Origin: Catalinimonas niigatensis
GTDB lineage: Bacteria; Bacteroidota; Bacteroidia; Cytophagales; Cyclobacteriaceae
Length of the DNA stretch: 64,000 nucleotides
Assembly (NCBI RefSeq): GCF_030506285.1
Contig: NZ_CP119422.1
Coordinates: forward strand, 2,108,001-2,172,000
Direction: 5' to 3'
The translations under genes and the position numbers were made by a program. The notes below the pieces were generated by a model, which was not told where the DNA came from, ran no database searches, and saw only the letters and a program-made list of their open reading frames with translations. Shown here piece after piece: positions 8,153 to 18,128 of the stretch (its first letter is position 1; every line of letters starts with the position of its first letter).

Positions 8153-10792
8153 TCACAGCAAACGACTGCTAAGTTGTATACCGAACATCCGCGGAGGTCC
8201 GGCAATGAAAGTAGGTATACCGAAGGCTTCTCCGGTATTACCGGCATCTATGAGATATTTTTCATCCAAAGCATTATTCATATAAAACGCTACTTCTGAA
8301 ATACCACGCCATAGCTGAATTCCTGTCCTTACGTTCAACAAACCATAGCTTCCCTGCGCAATATTGGGTTGATTTGCTTCTTCAAAGAAAACCCTGGATT
8401 TATAATTATAAGTAGGTCGGAAAAATATTTTCCCCCAGCTTCCTACTGGAAATTCAACATTGAGGCCAAGCGATCCGGAGTGCTCAGGGGTGAGCCGAAA
8501 GGTATTCCCTGCCAGCGACTGCTCGTCTCCCTCTGAATCTGTATCGTCAAAGCGGGCATGAATATACCCGTAGTTGGCAAAAAACTGTAGAGATCGGGCA
8601 ACCACATATTGCATAGCCGTTTCAAAGCCATATGCCGTAGCATTGCCCACATCACGAACTTCAAACACCAGGCCCTGATCTTCGGTAAGCCGGGCTACCT
8701 GGGTCTGAAAATCACTGTAATCGTAATAGTATCCATTGATATCCCACTGTAGCCTGTTGTCGCTGCTCAGTACTTTGGCACCGGCTTCATAGCTCCACAC
8801 CGTTTCATCGTTGAGCACGCTTACTTCGGTGCCCAGCACCTGTATTACATTCGGACGCCTTCCACGGGATAAGCTGGCAAACACATTCCAGGTATTTGAA
8901 ATTTCGTAATCCAAAGCCAGACGGCCTACTGCCGAAAGGTAGGTTTCTGTGTGTGAAACTCTGCCATTGGTAGGCGGGAAAATATTATTGGGAAGGTTAT
9001 TAAGTACAAAGCCCAGTCTGCCAAATGGTTCTGCATCCTCACTTTCTATGGCTCCGGTAATGTTTTCATACGTCCCTCTCAGACCCAATGTAATATCCAG
9101 TTGCTCCGTCAGGGCATAGGTACCATCGGCAAATATTTCAAAAGCGTAGTTCTTACCGAAATTAGTTTGTGATTCCCTGTGAAAAGGTTTGAGCGGAAGT
9201 CCTGCCAGAGGACCAAGAAACTGAGGCAAGTCGGGCAAAGCCTCAGTGAGGTTAGGTGTACCGTCCGGATTGACGAGGGGAAGAGCAGGTACCGCTGCCA
9301 AAAGCTGGTCTTTGGTTTCTTGGGGTAGGCTGGGGTTATTGATGATATTTCCTCTGACAAAAGGGTTGAACAAGGCATACATACTACGTTCATCCGTTTC
9401 CAGAGGGGTGGCCTGGGAACCATCTTCCCAAAAGAAATTCACTCCACCAAAACCGGAAAACCCCTGCAAATTATTGTAATTGACTCGGACTTCCTGGCTT
9501 AGCTGCTTGCCCAGGGCTTCTTCAGCAATCCACAAGGCAGGAGCTGCTGTACCATCTGCGTCAAAAGCTTCATATACATCAAAAGAACGATATGCGCTGA
9601 TTGAGGTCAGGTCCCACATATTGGTCAGAGAACGGTTGACCAGCAGGGTAGCACCCCATACCGTACGGTCCAGGCCAAGCTCCTCCCCTCTTTCAAGATC
9701 TGCAAAAGTAAAAGGACTGGTATCCCCACCGGCAGGTGCATAGGTTCCACTCTTGAATGCCGTCCCGGGAGGTGTGTCCTTCTGGTAATTGAATATAAAA
9801 TCTATTACCGTCTGCCGGTCCGGCAAATACCGCCAGGCGGTACGAAAAGCCTTGGTATCTTTACCATTCAATGTGCCTCCTGACAAATTCTCAATGAAAC
9901 CTTCTCTCTCATTGATGATACCCGCTACCCTGGCAAAGAGCTTATTCTCAATAATAGGAAGGTTGACGTGGCCTGTAAGCAAATACTGATTAAAGTTTCC
10001 AAATCCTGCCTTCAGTTCGGCAGAGGTTTTATTTTCGGCTTTTTGCTGGATCAGATGGATGGCTCCAATCTGCGCACCGCGCCCAAACAGTGTCCCCTGC
10101 GGCCCTTTGAGCACTTCTACCCGCTCCATATCATACAGCTCTACCACCGAACCCCGTGATTTGCTGATGGATACGCCATCCTGAAAAACGGAAACACGAG
10201 GTTCTACCCGCGCATCTCCATTATCGCTGGTAATACCCCGAATCACAAATCCCGGGTTATTGACGCTCTGAATCTGCACCTGCAAACCGGGTACATAATC
10301 TGATAAGGCGTCAAATTCAAAAATATTGGTTTTGCTCAGAAAAGAGCCATCGTAAGTGGTGATGGCAATGGGCACATCCTGTACCAATTGACTCCTCTTC
10401 TGGGCAGTTACAATTAAGCCGTCAAGTGCCAGTATATCTTCTACCAGTTGGATATTAAACAACACAGTATCACTACCCTCAATTCTTATAGTCTCATTGT
10501 AAGTTTTATAACCTACAAAACTGACCATAAGCTCATATACATCTTCCGGTATATGATCTATGCTAAACCTGCCTTCAAGGTCGCTGATGCTCCCAAAAGA
10601 AGTGCCTAACAATGAAATGTTGGCACCGGGTACGGGAGCTCCATCTTTGAGCTGAACAATAGTACCCTCTATCTTTGCATTTTGTGCTCGTGTTACACCA
10701 AATGGCAGGCACAATAATAAAGTCAGGAAGATGGTCAAAATGGACTTATCAAGGCCGCTGTTTATCCTCTTTTCAGCATGCTTAGTTTTCAT
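8153..10792 (-). CDS. TonB-dependent outer-membrane receptor with N-terminal CarboxypepD_reg-like domain
   Basis: 879 aa from the ATG at 10792, chosen because it gives a signal peptide ending 'LPFGVTRAQ'. Order: carboxypeptidase-like regulatory domain (about 40-120, 'IVQLKDGAPVPGANI', 'GSISDLEGRFSI'), plug domain with TonB-box-like 'DGLIVTAQKR' and 'QDVPIAITTYDGSFL', then a beta-barrel ending 'PRMFGIQLSSRLL' with the expected terminal aromatic/hydrophobic strand. The sequence 'RVEVLKGPQGTLFGRGAQIGAIHLI' is the classic plug signature. Substrate cannot be told from the sequence; the plug/barrel is most like iron-complex/vitamin receptors of the FecA/CirA type. Followed by an exported companion gene. 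Confidence 0.93.
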   Translation of the reverse strand: MKTKHAEKRINSGLDKSILTIFLTLLLCLPFGVTRAQNAKIEGTIVQLKDGAPVPGANISLLGTSFGSISDLEGRFSIDHIPEDVYELMVSFVGYKTYNETIRIEGSDTVLFNIQLVEDILALDGLIVTAQKRSQLVQDVPIAITTYDGSFLSKTNIFEFDALSDYVPGLQVQIQSVNNPGFVIRGITSDNGDARVEPRVSVFQDGVSISKSRGSVVELYDMERVEVLKGPQGTLFGRGAQIGAIHLIQQKAENKTSAELKAGFGNFNQYLLTGHVNLPIIENKLFARVAGIINEREGFIENLSGGTLNGKDTKAFRTAWRYLPDRQTVIDFIFNYQKDTPPGTAFKSGTYAPAGGDTSPFTFADLERGEELGLDRTVWGATLLVNRSLTNMWDLTSISAYRSFDVYEAFDADGTAAPALWIAEEALGKQLSQEVRVNYNNLQGFSGFGGVNFFWEDGSQATPLETDERSMYALFNPFVRGNIINNPSLPQETKDQLLAAVPALPLVNPDGTPNLTEALPDLPQFLGPLAGLPLKPFHRESQTNFGKNYAFEIFADGTYALTEQLDITLGLRGTYENITGAIESEDAEPFGRLGFVLNNLPNNIFPPTNGRVSHTETYLSAVGRLALDYEISNTWNVFASLSRGRRPNVIQVLGTEVSVLNDETVWSYEAGAKVLSSDNRLQWDINGYYYDYSDFQTQVARLTEDQGLVFEVRDVGNATAYGFETAMQYVVARSLQFFANYGYIHARFDDTDSEGDEQSLAGNTFRLTPEHSGSLGLNVEFPVGSWGKIFFRPTYNYKSRVFFEEANQPNIAQGSYGLLNVRTGIQLWRGISEVAFYMNNALDEKYLIDAGNTGEAFGIPTFIAGPPRMFGIQLSSRLL

Positions 10793-10937
10793 AAATATGA
10801 AGATAAACATTGATATTTCTGATTGCAACAAAATAAAAATAGCTACTTCCGGTTTAGGGAAATAGCTATCCAATGATTTGTAATTGCTTCATAATAGTAA
10901 AGATCAGGTATAGTGTACACCTGTCGTTGAGCATGCT

Positions 10938-11594
10938 TTATACAAGCTCCATACGATTTTCCATCACTACCCGGGCGAGCTCCATAAAGCTTCTGGCACC
11001 GGTTTTTTTCAGGATACGGGAGCGATGGTTTTCCGCCGTCCTTTTACTGATGCCATACAGGTCTGCAATATCATGATTGCTTTTACCATCTACCACCGCA
11101 CTGAGGATTTCCTTCTCTCTGCGGGTAAGATGATTGATTTTGTCAATGTAGCCCCCTTTGGGAGGTTCGGGTGTCCAGTCGCCAATGAGCGTTTCTGTAA
11201 TTTTGGGGCTGTAGTATTTTTTCCCTTTACTCACATCCTCTATTCCGCGCATCAGCTCTTCACCGGAAGCATCTTTGGGCAAAAAGCCTTTGGCTCCCAG
11301 CTTGATAGACTGCTGGATATTGGAAGGAGTAGCATACATAGAAAGGATCAGGAAATTAATTTCGGGATGATCTTTTGAGGCAGAGCGCAAAAGTTCAAGA
11401 CCATCTCCTTCTCCCAGCGAAAGGTCCAAAATGCATACATCTACTTTTTGTTTGCTCAGGATCTGATGCGCTTCTTCCAAAGTAGAAACTTTTCCTACAA
11501 TAGAATACTCTTCACGTCCGTCTAACATAAAACCAATCAGATCACGAATCATCTGGTGATCATCGACGATCAGTATTTTAAATTCATTTTTCAT
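10938..11594 (-). CDS. NarL/LuxR-family response regulator
   Basis: 218 aa. An N-terminal receiver domain has the acidic pair D11/D12 ('ILIVDDHQ'), the phospho-acceptor Asp57 in 'VCILDLSLGEGDG' and the Lys of 'GFLPKDASGEEL' near residue 105. The C-terminal LuxR-type HTH (about 150-210) reads 'LTRREKEILSAVVDGKSN' and 'GISKRTAENHRSRILKKTG'. It lies about 110 bases downstream of a hybrid histidine kinase on the same strand, which makes that kinase its probable phosphodonor through the kinase's HPt-like tail. It could control the neighbouring TonB receptor gene, an inference from location only. Confidence 0.93.
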   Translation of the reverse strand: MKNEFKILIVDDHQMIRDLIGFMLDGREEYSIVGKVSTLEEAHQILSKQKVDVCILDLSLGEGDGLELLRSASKDHPEINFLILSMYATPSNIQQSIKLGAKGFLPKDASGEELMRGIEDVSKGKKYYSPKITETLIGDWTPEPPKGGYIDKINHLTRREKEILSAVVDGKSNHDIADLYGISKRTAENHRSRILKKTGARSFMELARVVMENRMELV

Positions 11595-11703
11595 AATCGT
11601 TGGGGCAGGGGGTAAATATGTAACTAGAGAAATTTAATACCTACGTACAAAGACGAAATTTATAATTTTTTTTACTTTATCCAAGCACTATAGTCCTTAT
11701 TAC

Positions 11704-14700
11704 TTAATGAGTGACGTTTTTAGATTTCCATCTCTGGATTATTTCGGTAAAGTAGCTTGATAAAATCCGGATAAGTTTCCTTTTAGCTCCTTCTTCTGTC
11801 GGTAGGTCTTCCATAGACTCCAGAAAATACAGAAATTCTTTTTCATGGATCATCTTCAGCGCACTACTTAATTTATGTACAACCTGCAAAAATAACCTAT
11901 AGCTATGTTGATCAACACTTTGTATGAGTTCTTCTTTCATAGCCAGCAGGTCATTTTCCATGTTATTTACAAAAGCCTGATAGTGGGCCGGCTGATGCTC
12001 ACGGAGGAAAGTCAGCGCATCTTGCTCACCCTCCACTTTGCTTTCCTTACTTATATTTTCTGAAGAGACTTCCTGAGCTTGCGCTCTCAGATACTTACGC
12101 AGTACATAAAAGAATTTATCAAAATTAATGGGTTTCTGGATATAGTCATCAAAGTATCCTTGTCCCTTGTCTTCAAGGTTATAGGCTGAAATTACTACAA
12201 AAGGAATATTGAGATAATGCTTATTCAGTTGCTTGAGTTTAGTCACTACATCTTCTCCGCTTCCGTCGGGCAATCGGTAATCAGTAAGGATCAGATCATA
12301 CTTATTTTTGCCACCCATCTCCAATGCCTCTTTTACGTTAGCAGCCATATCCAGTTGCAAATGCCAGGCCTGCACATAACCTTTGAGCAGCAGTTGGTTG
12401 TAGACAGCATCTTCTACATACAATACCCGCTTATCTGAAAGATTAAATGCTGCCTGCAACTGGCTGGAAGAAACACTCTTTTCTTCCTGCTGTATTTTAG
12501 AAAATGGAAGGTTAAATATAAACTGGGTACCCTTACCAAACTCACTCTTCACTTTGATGCTACCCGACATAAGGCTCACCAACTCTTTTACGATGTATAA
12601 ACCTAATCCGGTTCCGCCTTTCTGCTGATTGATTAACAGATCATCCTGCTCAAAAGCGTCAAATATCTTCTCCAGATTTTTGGAAAGAATGCCTACGCCG
12701 GTGTCAGAAATCACAAACTGTAAAAGGTAGTGCCCTGCCAGTTGTTGTAACAACCTGACTTCCAGCTTGATCCTGCCTCTGTAGGTATACTTTACGGCAT
12801 TACTCAAAAGGTTAAAAATGATCTGATTAAAGCGAGTTGGGTCACCCATCACTTCCTCAGGAATATTTTCAGCAACTTGTACTTCCAGCGTGGTTTCTTT
12901 GTCTGAGAGTTGGGGACGGAACAAATCTTCTGTCTGACGAAGCTGCTCAGTAATGCTAAAAGGAATTTCCTCCAGGCTTACCTTACCATACTGAAGCTTG
13001 GCCGTATCCAGAATATCATTGATGATAGAAAGCAAATGGCTGGCAGAGAAATTTAACGTCTTGATGTGTTCCTGATTTTTGATGCTTTCAGACTGCTGGA
13101 GCAATTTACTAATGCCGACAATAGCGTTGAGAGGATTGCGTATTTCATGGCTTACGATTTGTAAAAACCGGTCTTTGGCCTGCTTTGAAATCTCCGCCTG
13201 TTCTTTGGCCTGAATCAGTTCTTTTTCCCGCTGCTTCACTTCAGTGATATCCTGTGTTGTACCAATGAGTTTTCCAATCTCCCGATCATCATCACGAATG
13301 AAGAACTTTCCGGTAGATCGCAACACTTTTTCCTTACCGGAGACTGTACGCATATGAAATTCAATAGAATAGGTGTGTTTATCATCGGGTAGTGCAATCA
13401 CGTTATCAATAAATCCTGTTACCTTTTCCTGATCATCCGGACACACCATTTGGATGACAGTATGTAACAGTGTTACTCCTTTTACTCCTTTTTCTATCCC
13501 ATAGATATTGTATAGTTCATCAGAAAATGTGATTTCCTGCGTATCTATTTGATAAATCCAACTTCCAACTTTAGCAATGTGCTGGGCAAAGTTGAGTATT
13601 CTGTCCTGTTGTAGCAACTTCTGCTCCACCTGTTTGCGAGCATGGATACTGCTGATTGCCCCTACCATATAGTGTAGTTTCTGGTGCTGATCAAATATGA
13701 CAGCCCCTTTTGCTTCAAACCATTCATACTCTCCACTCTCGGAGTATATGCGCAGTTCTTTACTGAAACGTGGCGCTTTTCCATCCAGGCAATCAAGAAA
13801 TTTGTTTTGGGTATCCTGAAAGTCATCAGGGTGAATGATGTCTTTCCAGATTTCACTCATTTTTTGCTTTGGATCCATCAAAAGCTTATCCTGTAGCCAG
13901 CGGTACTTTGGAGAGACATAAGTTTCGTTAGTAAACAGATTCCAGTACCAGATGCCATCATTGGTATTTTCGGCTGTCAGTCGGTAACGTTCCTCGCTCT
14001 CTTTCAGTCGGGCTTCCGCCTCTCTTCGCTGGCTGATGTCCTGTACAGTCCCAATCACCTTCTGTATTGACTTTTCTTCTTCATCCAGTTCCAGACGGAT
14101 GATGGAAAGCAGGTATTTTTCTATCCCTTTTTTATTGATTATCCTGTGCTCAAAACTACCTCCTTTCTTTTTTTTGATCAGATTTCTGATCTTTTTCCTG
14201 ATCATATCCCGATCATCAGGATGCACATATTCCAGATATGACTTTGCGAAGGAAGCTCTTTGCTCTTCATTGTCTATACCCATCATCTGACAGAAGGCGT
14301 CTGAGTAGTGGGTCTGCAAGCCCTTGGGTTGTATGCTGAAGGTGTAGCTGCCCAGTTGGGCAATTTGTTGCGCTTCTTCCAGCCTTTGCTCACTTTCCAC
14401 CAGTTGTTGCTGGGCCAACTTAATGGTAGTGATATCGATAATACGGATAAAAAGTAGCGTGTTCTCCAGCAGAACAATCTTTTTACATACCATATGTCCC
14501 CAACGCTGATTGCTCCGAGAAGTAGTAAACTCTATTTCCATAGAAACTTCAGGATGATCTTTGAGTGCAGAACCCAGCTCTTTGAGTATTTCAAAAAAAA
14601 CAGGCCGATCCTGAAATAGCTCATCCAGGTAAGAGGCTAAATTTTCCTTGGTCTCCAGTTCCAGCAGAGAAAGTGCTGCCTGGTTACACCCTTCCAGGAA

Positions 14701-14892
14701 GAGTGTCTCGTGGTTGATGAGCAGAATGGCATCAGGAGAGAGATTGATAACCTGATCGGAATATAGTTTGAGTAATTCTGTTCTGTTGTAAGGTTTATTC
14801 TGCTGACTCTCCTCTGACTTTTGCTGTTGTAATAATAAGCTCACCAGTTCTTTTTTGTCCAAACGCTCCAGATACGCACGGGTGTAGGCCAT
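11704..14892 (-). CDS. PAS-rich hybrid sensor histidine kinase with receiver and HPt-like domains
   Basis: 1062 aa from the ATG at 14892, which has AAGGAG just upstream; a GTG at 14910 would add six residues. No membrane segment is seen, so it is probably cytoplasmic. Four PAS/PAC modules occupy residues about 45-555 (the later ones marked by 'VIGTVQDISQRREAEARL', 'VGAISSIHARKQ', 'IGTTQDITEVKQ'). HisKA carries His582 in 'SHEIRNPLNAIVG'; the ATPase domain (about 690-810) has 'NQIIFNLLSNAVKYT', 'DTGVGI' and 'GTGLGLYIVKEL'. A receiver domain has Asp871 in 'LTDYRLPDGSG'; a C-terminal HPt-like region has His1006 in 'VVHKLSSALKMI'. This is a complete phosphorelay feeding the adjacent LuxR regulator. 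Confidence 0.92.
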   Translation of the reverse strand: MAYTRAYLERLDKKELVSLLLQQQKSEESQQNKPYNRTELLKLYSDQVINLSPDAILLINHETLFLEGCNQAALSLLELETKENLASYLDELFQDRPVFFEILKELGSALKDHPEVSMEIEFTTSRSNQRWGHMVCKKIVLLENTLLFIRIIDITTIKLAQQQLVESEQRLEEAQQIAQLGSYTFSIQPKGLQTHYSDAFCQMMGIDNEEQRASFAKSYLEYVHPDDRDMIRKKIRNLIKKKKGGSFEHRIINKKGIEKYLLSIIRLELDEEEKSIQKVIGTVQDISQRREAEARLKESEERYRLTAENTNDGIWYWNLFTNETYVSPKYRWLQDKLLMDPKQKMSEIWKDIIHPDDFQDTQNKFLDCLDGKAPRFSKELRIYSESGEYEWFEAKGAVIFDQHQKLHYMVGAISSIHARKQVEQKLLQQDRILNFAQHIAKVGSWIYQIDTQEITFSDELYNIYGIEKGVKGVTLLHTVIQMVCPDDQEKVTGFIDNVIALPDDKHTYSIEFHMRTVSGKEKVLRSTGKFFIRDDDREIGKLIGTTQDITEVKQREKELIQAKEQAEISKQAKDRFLQIVSHEIRNPLNAIVGISKLLQQSESIKNQEHIKTLNFSASHLLSIINDILDTAKLQYGKVSLEEIPFSITEQLRQTEDLFRPQLSDKETTLEVQVAENIPEEVMGDPTRFNQIIFNLLSNAVKYTYRGRIKLEVRLLQQLAGHYLLQFVISDTGVGILSKNLEKIFDAFEQDDLLINQQKGGTGLGLYIVKELVSLMSGSIKVKSEFGKGTQFIFNLPFSKIQQEEKSVSSSQLQAAFNLSDKRVLYVEDAVYNQLLLKGYVQAWHLQLDMAANVKEALEMGGKNKYDLILTDYRLPDGSGEDVVTKLKQLNKHYLNIPFVVISAYNLEDKGQGYFDDYIQKPINFDKFFYVLRKYLRAQAQEVSSENISKESKVEGEQDALTFLREHQPAHYQAFVNNMENDLLAMKEELIQSVDQHSYRLFLQVVHKLSSALKMIHEKEFLYFLESMEDLPTEEGAKRKLIRILSSYFTEIIQRWKSKNVTH

Positions 14893-15103
14893 AACTCCTT
14901 GATTTATCACTAAATGTAATACTTTATCTCCATGATTATTTTATGAAGCTTTCTACCAGGCAAACTATCATAAAAAGCCTAAAAACATTTCAAGCATACC
15001 GTTGTATATTGTAATTTGCCCTTTCCAACACAAAATAATTTCAAAATTTCTTTGCATTCTGTGAGTTGACCGGCAATTTTGATGATTCATTAATGATAAC
15101 GTC

Positions 15104-16792
15104 ATGAACAAGCAAGAAGAGCGTACTTCTCTGAATTTTTTAGAGGCTATTGTAGAAGAAGATATTTCCAAAGGAAAAAACGGCGGAGTGGTCCATACCC
15201 GTTTTCCTCCCGAGCCTAATGGCTATCTGCACATCGGCCATGCCAAGTCTATCTGTCTCAACTTTGGATTGGCACAAAAATACGGAGGAAAAACCAACTT
15301 ACGATTTGACGATACCAATCCCGTAAACGAAAGTCTGGAATACATCAACTCTATCAAGCATGATGTACGCTGGCTGGGCTTTGACTGGGAAGAGCGTGAA
15401 TATTATGCTTCTGACTATTTTGACCAATTTTATGAATGGGCTATAAAACTGATCAAAGAGGGCAAAGCCTATGTGGATGATTCATCGGTAGAGGAAATCC
15501 GGCGCATGCGGGGCATCCCTACTGAGCCGGGAGAAGAAAGCCCTTACCGCAATCGTTCGGTAGAGGAAAATCTGGATCTTTTTGCACGGATGAAAGCGGG
15601 TGAATTTCCGGAAGGTTCACGGGTTTTGCGTGCCAAGATAGATATGACTTCTCCCAACATGCAGTTGCGCGACCCGGTCATGTACCGCATTCTGCACAAG
15701 GAGCATCACCGTACCGGCGATACGTGGAAAATCTACCCTAATTACGACTGGGCGCACGGACAAAGCGACGCACTGGAAGGTATTACCCATTCTATCTGCA
15801 CCTTGGAATTTGAAATCCATCGCCCGCTCTATGAGTGGTTTCTGGATCAGATCGGCGAGTTTAAGCCACGTCCCCGCCAGATTGAGTTTGCCAGGCTCAA
15901 CCTTAGTTATACGGTCATGAGCAAGCGTAAACTACTGGAGTTGGTCAACGGCGGGTATGTTAGCGGCTGGGATGATCCCCGCATGCCTACCATACAGGGA
16001 ATACGCCGCCGCGGTTATACGCCGGAGAGTCTCCGCAATTTTGCCGAACGTGTAGGGGTAGCCAAGCGGGACAATGTGATTGACCTAAGCCTGCTGGAAT
16101 TTTGTATACGGGAAGACCTGAACAAACTTGCTCCCCGGGTGATGGGCGTGTTAGATCCAGTCAAACTTATCATTACCAATTATCCGGAAGGTAAGACTGA
16201 AGATATGGAGATAGAAAACAATCCTGAAGACCCGGAAAGCGGTAACAGGATTGTACCATTTTCACGGGAGTTGTACATTGAGCGTGACGACTTTATGGAA
16301 GATGCGCCCAAGAAATTTTTCCGCCTGGGTCCAGGCAAGGAAGTCAGGCTCAAGGGGGCCTACATTATTCAGTGTGACAGCTTTAAGAAAAATCCTCAAA
16401 CCGGAGAGATTGAGGAAATCTATTGTACCTATGACCATGAGACTAAGAGCGGTGAAGATACTTCAGGAAAAAAGGTAAAAGGTACAATACACTGGGTATC
16501 GGCTCCTCATGCACTGGCAGTAGAAGTAAGGGTATACGACAGACTGTTCAGTGACCCTGATCCTGCCGGACATAAGGAAAAAGATTTCAAGGAATTTTTG
16601 AATCCTGACTCTTTGCAGCTTATTGAAAAGGCTTATGTGGAACCTAGCCTTAAAAACGCAAAACCTTTGGAACCATTTCAGTTTATGCGCAAAGGCTATT
16701 ATACCCTTGATCCTGATTCCTCTTCAGACCAATTGATCTTTAACCAGACAGTGACACTAAGAGACACCTGGGCCAAGATTCAAAACCAATAG
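15104..16792 (+). CDS. glnS: Glutamine--tRNA ligase
   Basis: 562 aa, normal length for bacterial GlnRS. It charges tRNA-Gln with glutamine in the cytoplasm. Class I signature '[15 protein letters not shown]' with HIGH at residues 43-46, the KMSKS-like loop 'VMSKRK' near residue 271, and the GlnRS-specific '[11 protein letters not shown]' are present; the C-terminal anticodon-binding beta-barrels (about 340-555) include '[17 protein letters not shown]'-type strands and '[13 protein letters not shown]'. Possession of GlnRS means Gln-tRNA need not be made by amidation. Single-gene unit with a strong terminator 11 bases after its stop. Confidence 0.97.
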   Translation: MNKQEERTSLNFLEAIVEEDISKGKNGGVVHTRFPPEPNGYLHIGHAKSICLNFGLAQKYGGKTNLRFDDTNPVNESLEYINSIKHDVRWLGFDWEEREYYASDYFDQFYEWAIKLIKEGKAYVDDSSVEEIRRMRGIPTEPGEESPYRNRSVEENLDLFARMKAGEFPEGSRVLRAKIDMTSPNMQLRDPVMYRILHKEHHRTGDTWKIYPNYDWAHGQSDALEGITHSICTLEFEIHRPLYEWFLDQIGEFKPRPRQIEFARLNLSYTVMSKRKLLELVNGGYVSGWDDPRMPTIQGIRRRGYTPESLRNFAERVGVAKRDNVIDLSLLEFCIREDLNKLAPRVMGVLDPVKLIITNYPEGKTEDMEIENNPEDPESGNRIVPFSRELYIERDDFMEDAPKKFFRLGPGKEVRLKGAYIIQCDSFKKNPQTGEIEEIYCTYDHETKSGEDTSGKKVKGTIHWVSAPHALAVEVRVYDRLFSDPDPAGHKEKDFKEFLNPDSLQLIEKAYVEPSLKNAKPLEPFQFMRKGYYTLDPDSSSDQLIFNQTVTLRDTWAKIQNQ

Positions 16793-16803
16793 TTTGTGAT
16801 ATC

Positions 16804-16831
16804 AGAGGGGGCGAACGCTCCCTCTTTTTTT
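16804..16831 (+). terminator. Rho-independent terminator of glnS
   Basis: An 8-bp stem AGAGGGGG/CTCCCTCT (16804-16811 with 16818-16825, one G-U pair) encloses the loop CGAACG and runs into seven T residues (16825-16831). It is immediately downstream of glnS. Confidence 0.9.
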
Positions 16832-17065
16832 AACTGTTGCCTCAGATTATCTATATTTTGTCTATTATGATTTTGCCATCTTCAGCCAGATCATCTTGTA
16901 CGCTTATCCATTGGTTCCTCTCCAACGCATGAGTAAAGCTCAGGATTTTGTATCTTGGCGACAAGATTCCAAAAATAGCTGTCAACCCGATAATCTGAGT
17001 TTTGCTGGAGCAAAATCATTTTTTTCAAACAATAGCATTCGCTATTTCATTTAATTTTCAGACAC

Positions 17066-18103
17066 ATGCATAAACTTAAGATAGGCATTATAGGAGCTAC
17101 CGGATACACGGGTTCCGAACTCATCCGTATTTTACATACTCACCCTCAGGCTGATATCAGGCTGCTTACTTCAGAAAGTAAGGCCGGCCAAAAGATTTCT
17201 GATATCTACCCTACGCTTTATGGCATGGTAGATCAGTTGCTCCAGCCCATGGCGGAGGTGAAAAACCATGAACTGGATGTGGTCTTCCTGGCACTCCCCC
17301 ATGGCGCGGCTATGAACTTTGTCAAAGATTATTACGACGCCTCTTTCAGGATTATTGATCTCTCCGGCGATTTTCGCCTGAGTAGCCCAAAAGTATATGA
17401 AGAATGGTATGGCATGGATCATATCTTTCCTCAGGGCTTCGAGACCGCCGTATATGGTTTACCGGAAATGCACAGAGCCCGCATCCGCCAAGCCAAATTG
17501 GTGGCTAACCCCGGCTGTTATCCTACAGCCTCTATTCTGGCAACTTATCCTTTGGTAAAAAACCAGATCATTGCTCCTGACTCCATCATTGTGGACGCCA
17601 AATCAGGCATAACTGGGGCAGGCGTTAAACCTAAGTCTGCTACGCATTTTACCAATGTGCATGATAACTTTAAGCCCTATGCGGTCAAGACGCATCGGCA
17701 TACGGTAGAAATTCAGGAAACGCTCTCTATTGCTTCCGGCCTGGAGGCTACTGTACAATTTACCCCTCATCTCTTACCTATTGATCGGGGGATCATCGCT
17801 ACAGTATACAGTCAGCCTCAGGGAGAGGTGAGTGAAGAAAAAATACAGCAAGCTTATGAGGAAGCCTATGCCGATGAACCTTTTATCCGCCTGCGTCAGC
17901 AGCCCCCTTCGGTGAAAGATGTGCGTGGCTCTAATTTTTGTGATATCTTTACCACCTATGATGCCCGTACCAGGCGAATTATCACTGTCAGTGCCATTGA
18001 TAATCTGGTGAAAGGTGCATCAGGACAAGCAGCACATAATATGAACCTGATGTTTGGATTTGCTGAAAACAGCGGTCTACAGCAGGTGCCTATCAACCCA
18101 TAA
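17066..18103 (+). CDS. argC: N-acetyl-gamma-glutamyl-phosphate reductase
   Basis: 345 aa. Third step of arginine biosynthesis: NADPH reduction of N-acetylglutamyl phosphate to the semialdehyde. The N-terminal Rossmann motif is 'IGIIGATGYTGSELIRIL' and the active-site Cys, near residue 151, lies in 'VANPGCYPTASILA'. Downstream strands 'DAKSGITGAGVKP' and 'VRGSNFCDIF' are typical. argJ begins 25 bases after its stop on the same strand, so the two form a small arginine operon. The other arg genes are not in this window. Confidence 0.96.
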   Translation: MHKLKIGIIGATGYTGSELIRILHTHPQADIRLLTSESKAGQKISDIYPTLYGMVDQLLQPMAEVKNHELDVVFLALPHGAAMNFVKDYYDASFRIIDLSGDFRLSSPKVYEEWYGMDHIFPQGFETAVYGLPEMHRARIRQAKLVANPGCYPTASILATYPLVKNQIIAPDSIIVDAKSGITGAGVKPKSATHFTNVHDNFKPYAVKTHRHTVEIQETLSIASGLEATVQFTPHLLPIDRGIIATVYSQPQGEVSEEKIQQAYEEAYADEPFIRLRQQPPSVKDVRGSNFCDIFTTYDARTRRIITVSAIDNLVKGASGQAAHNMNLMFGFAENSGLQQVPINP

Positions 18104-18128
18104 TAACAAACCAAATACGAATTTTTCC

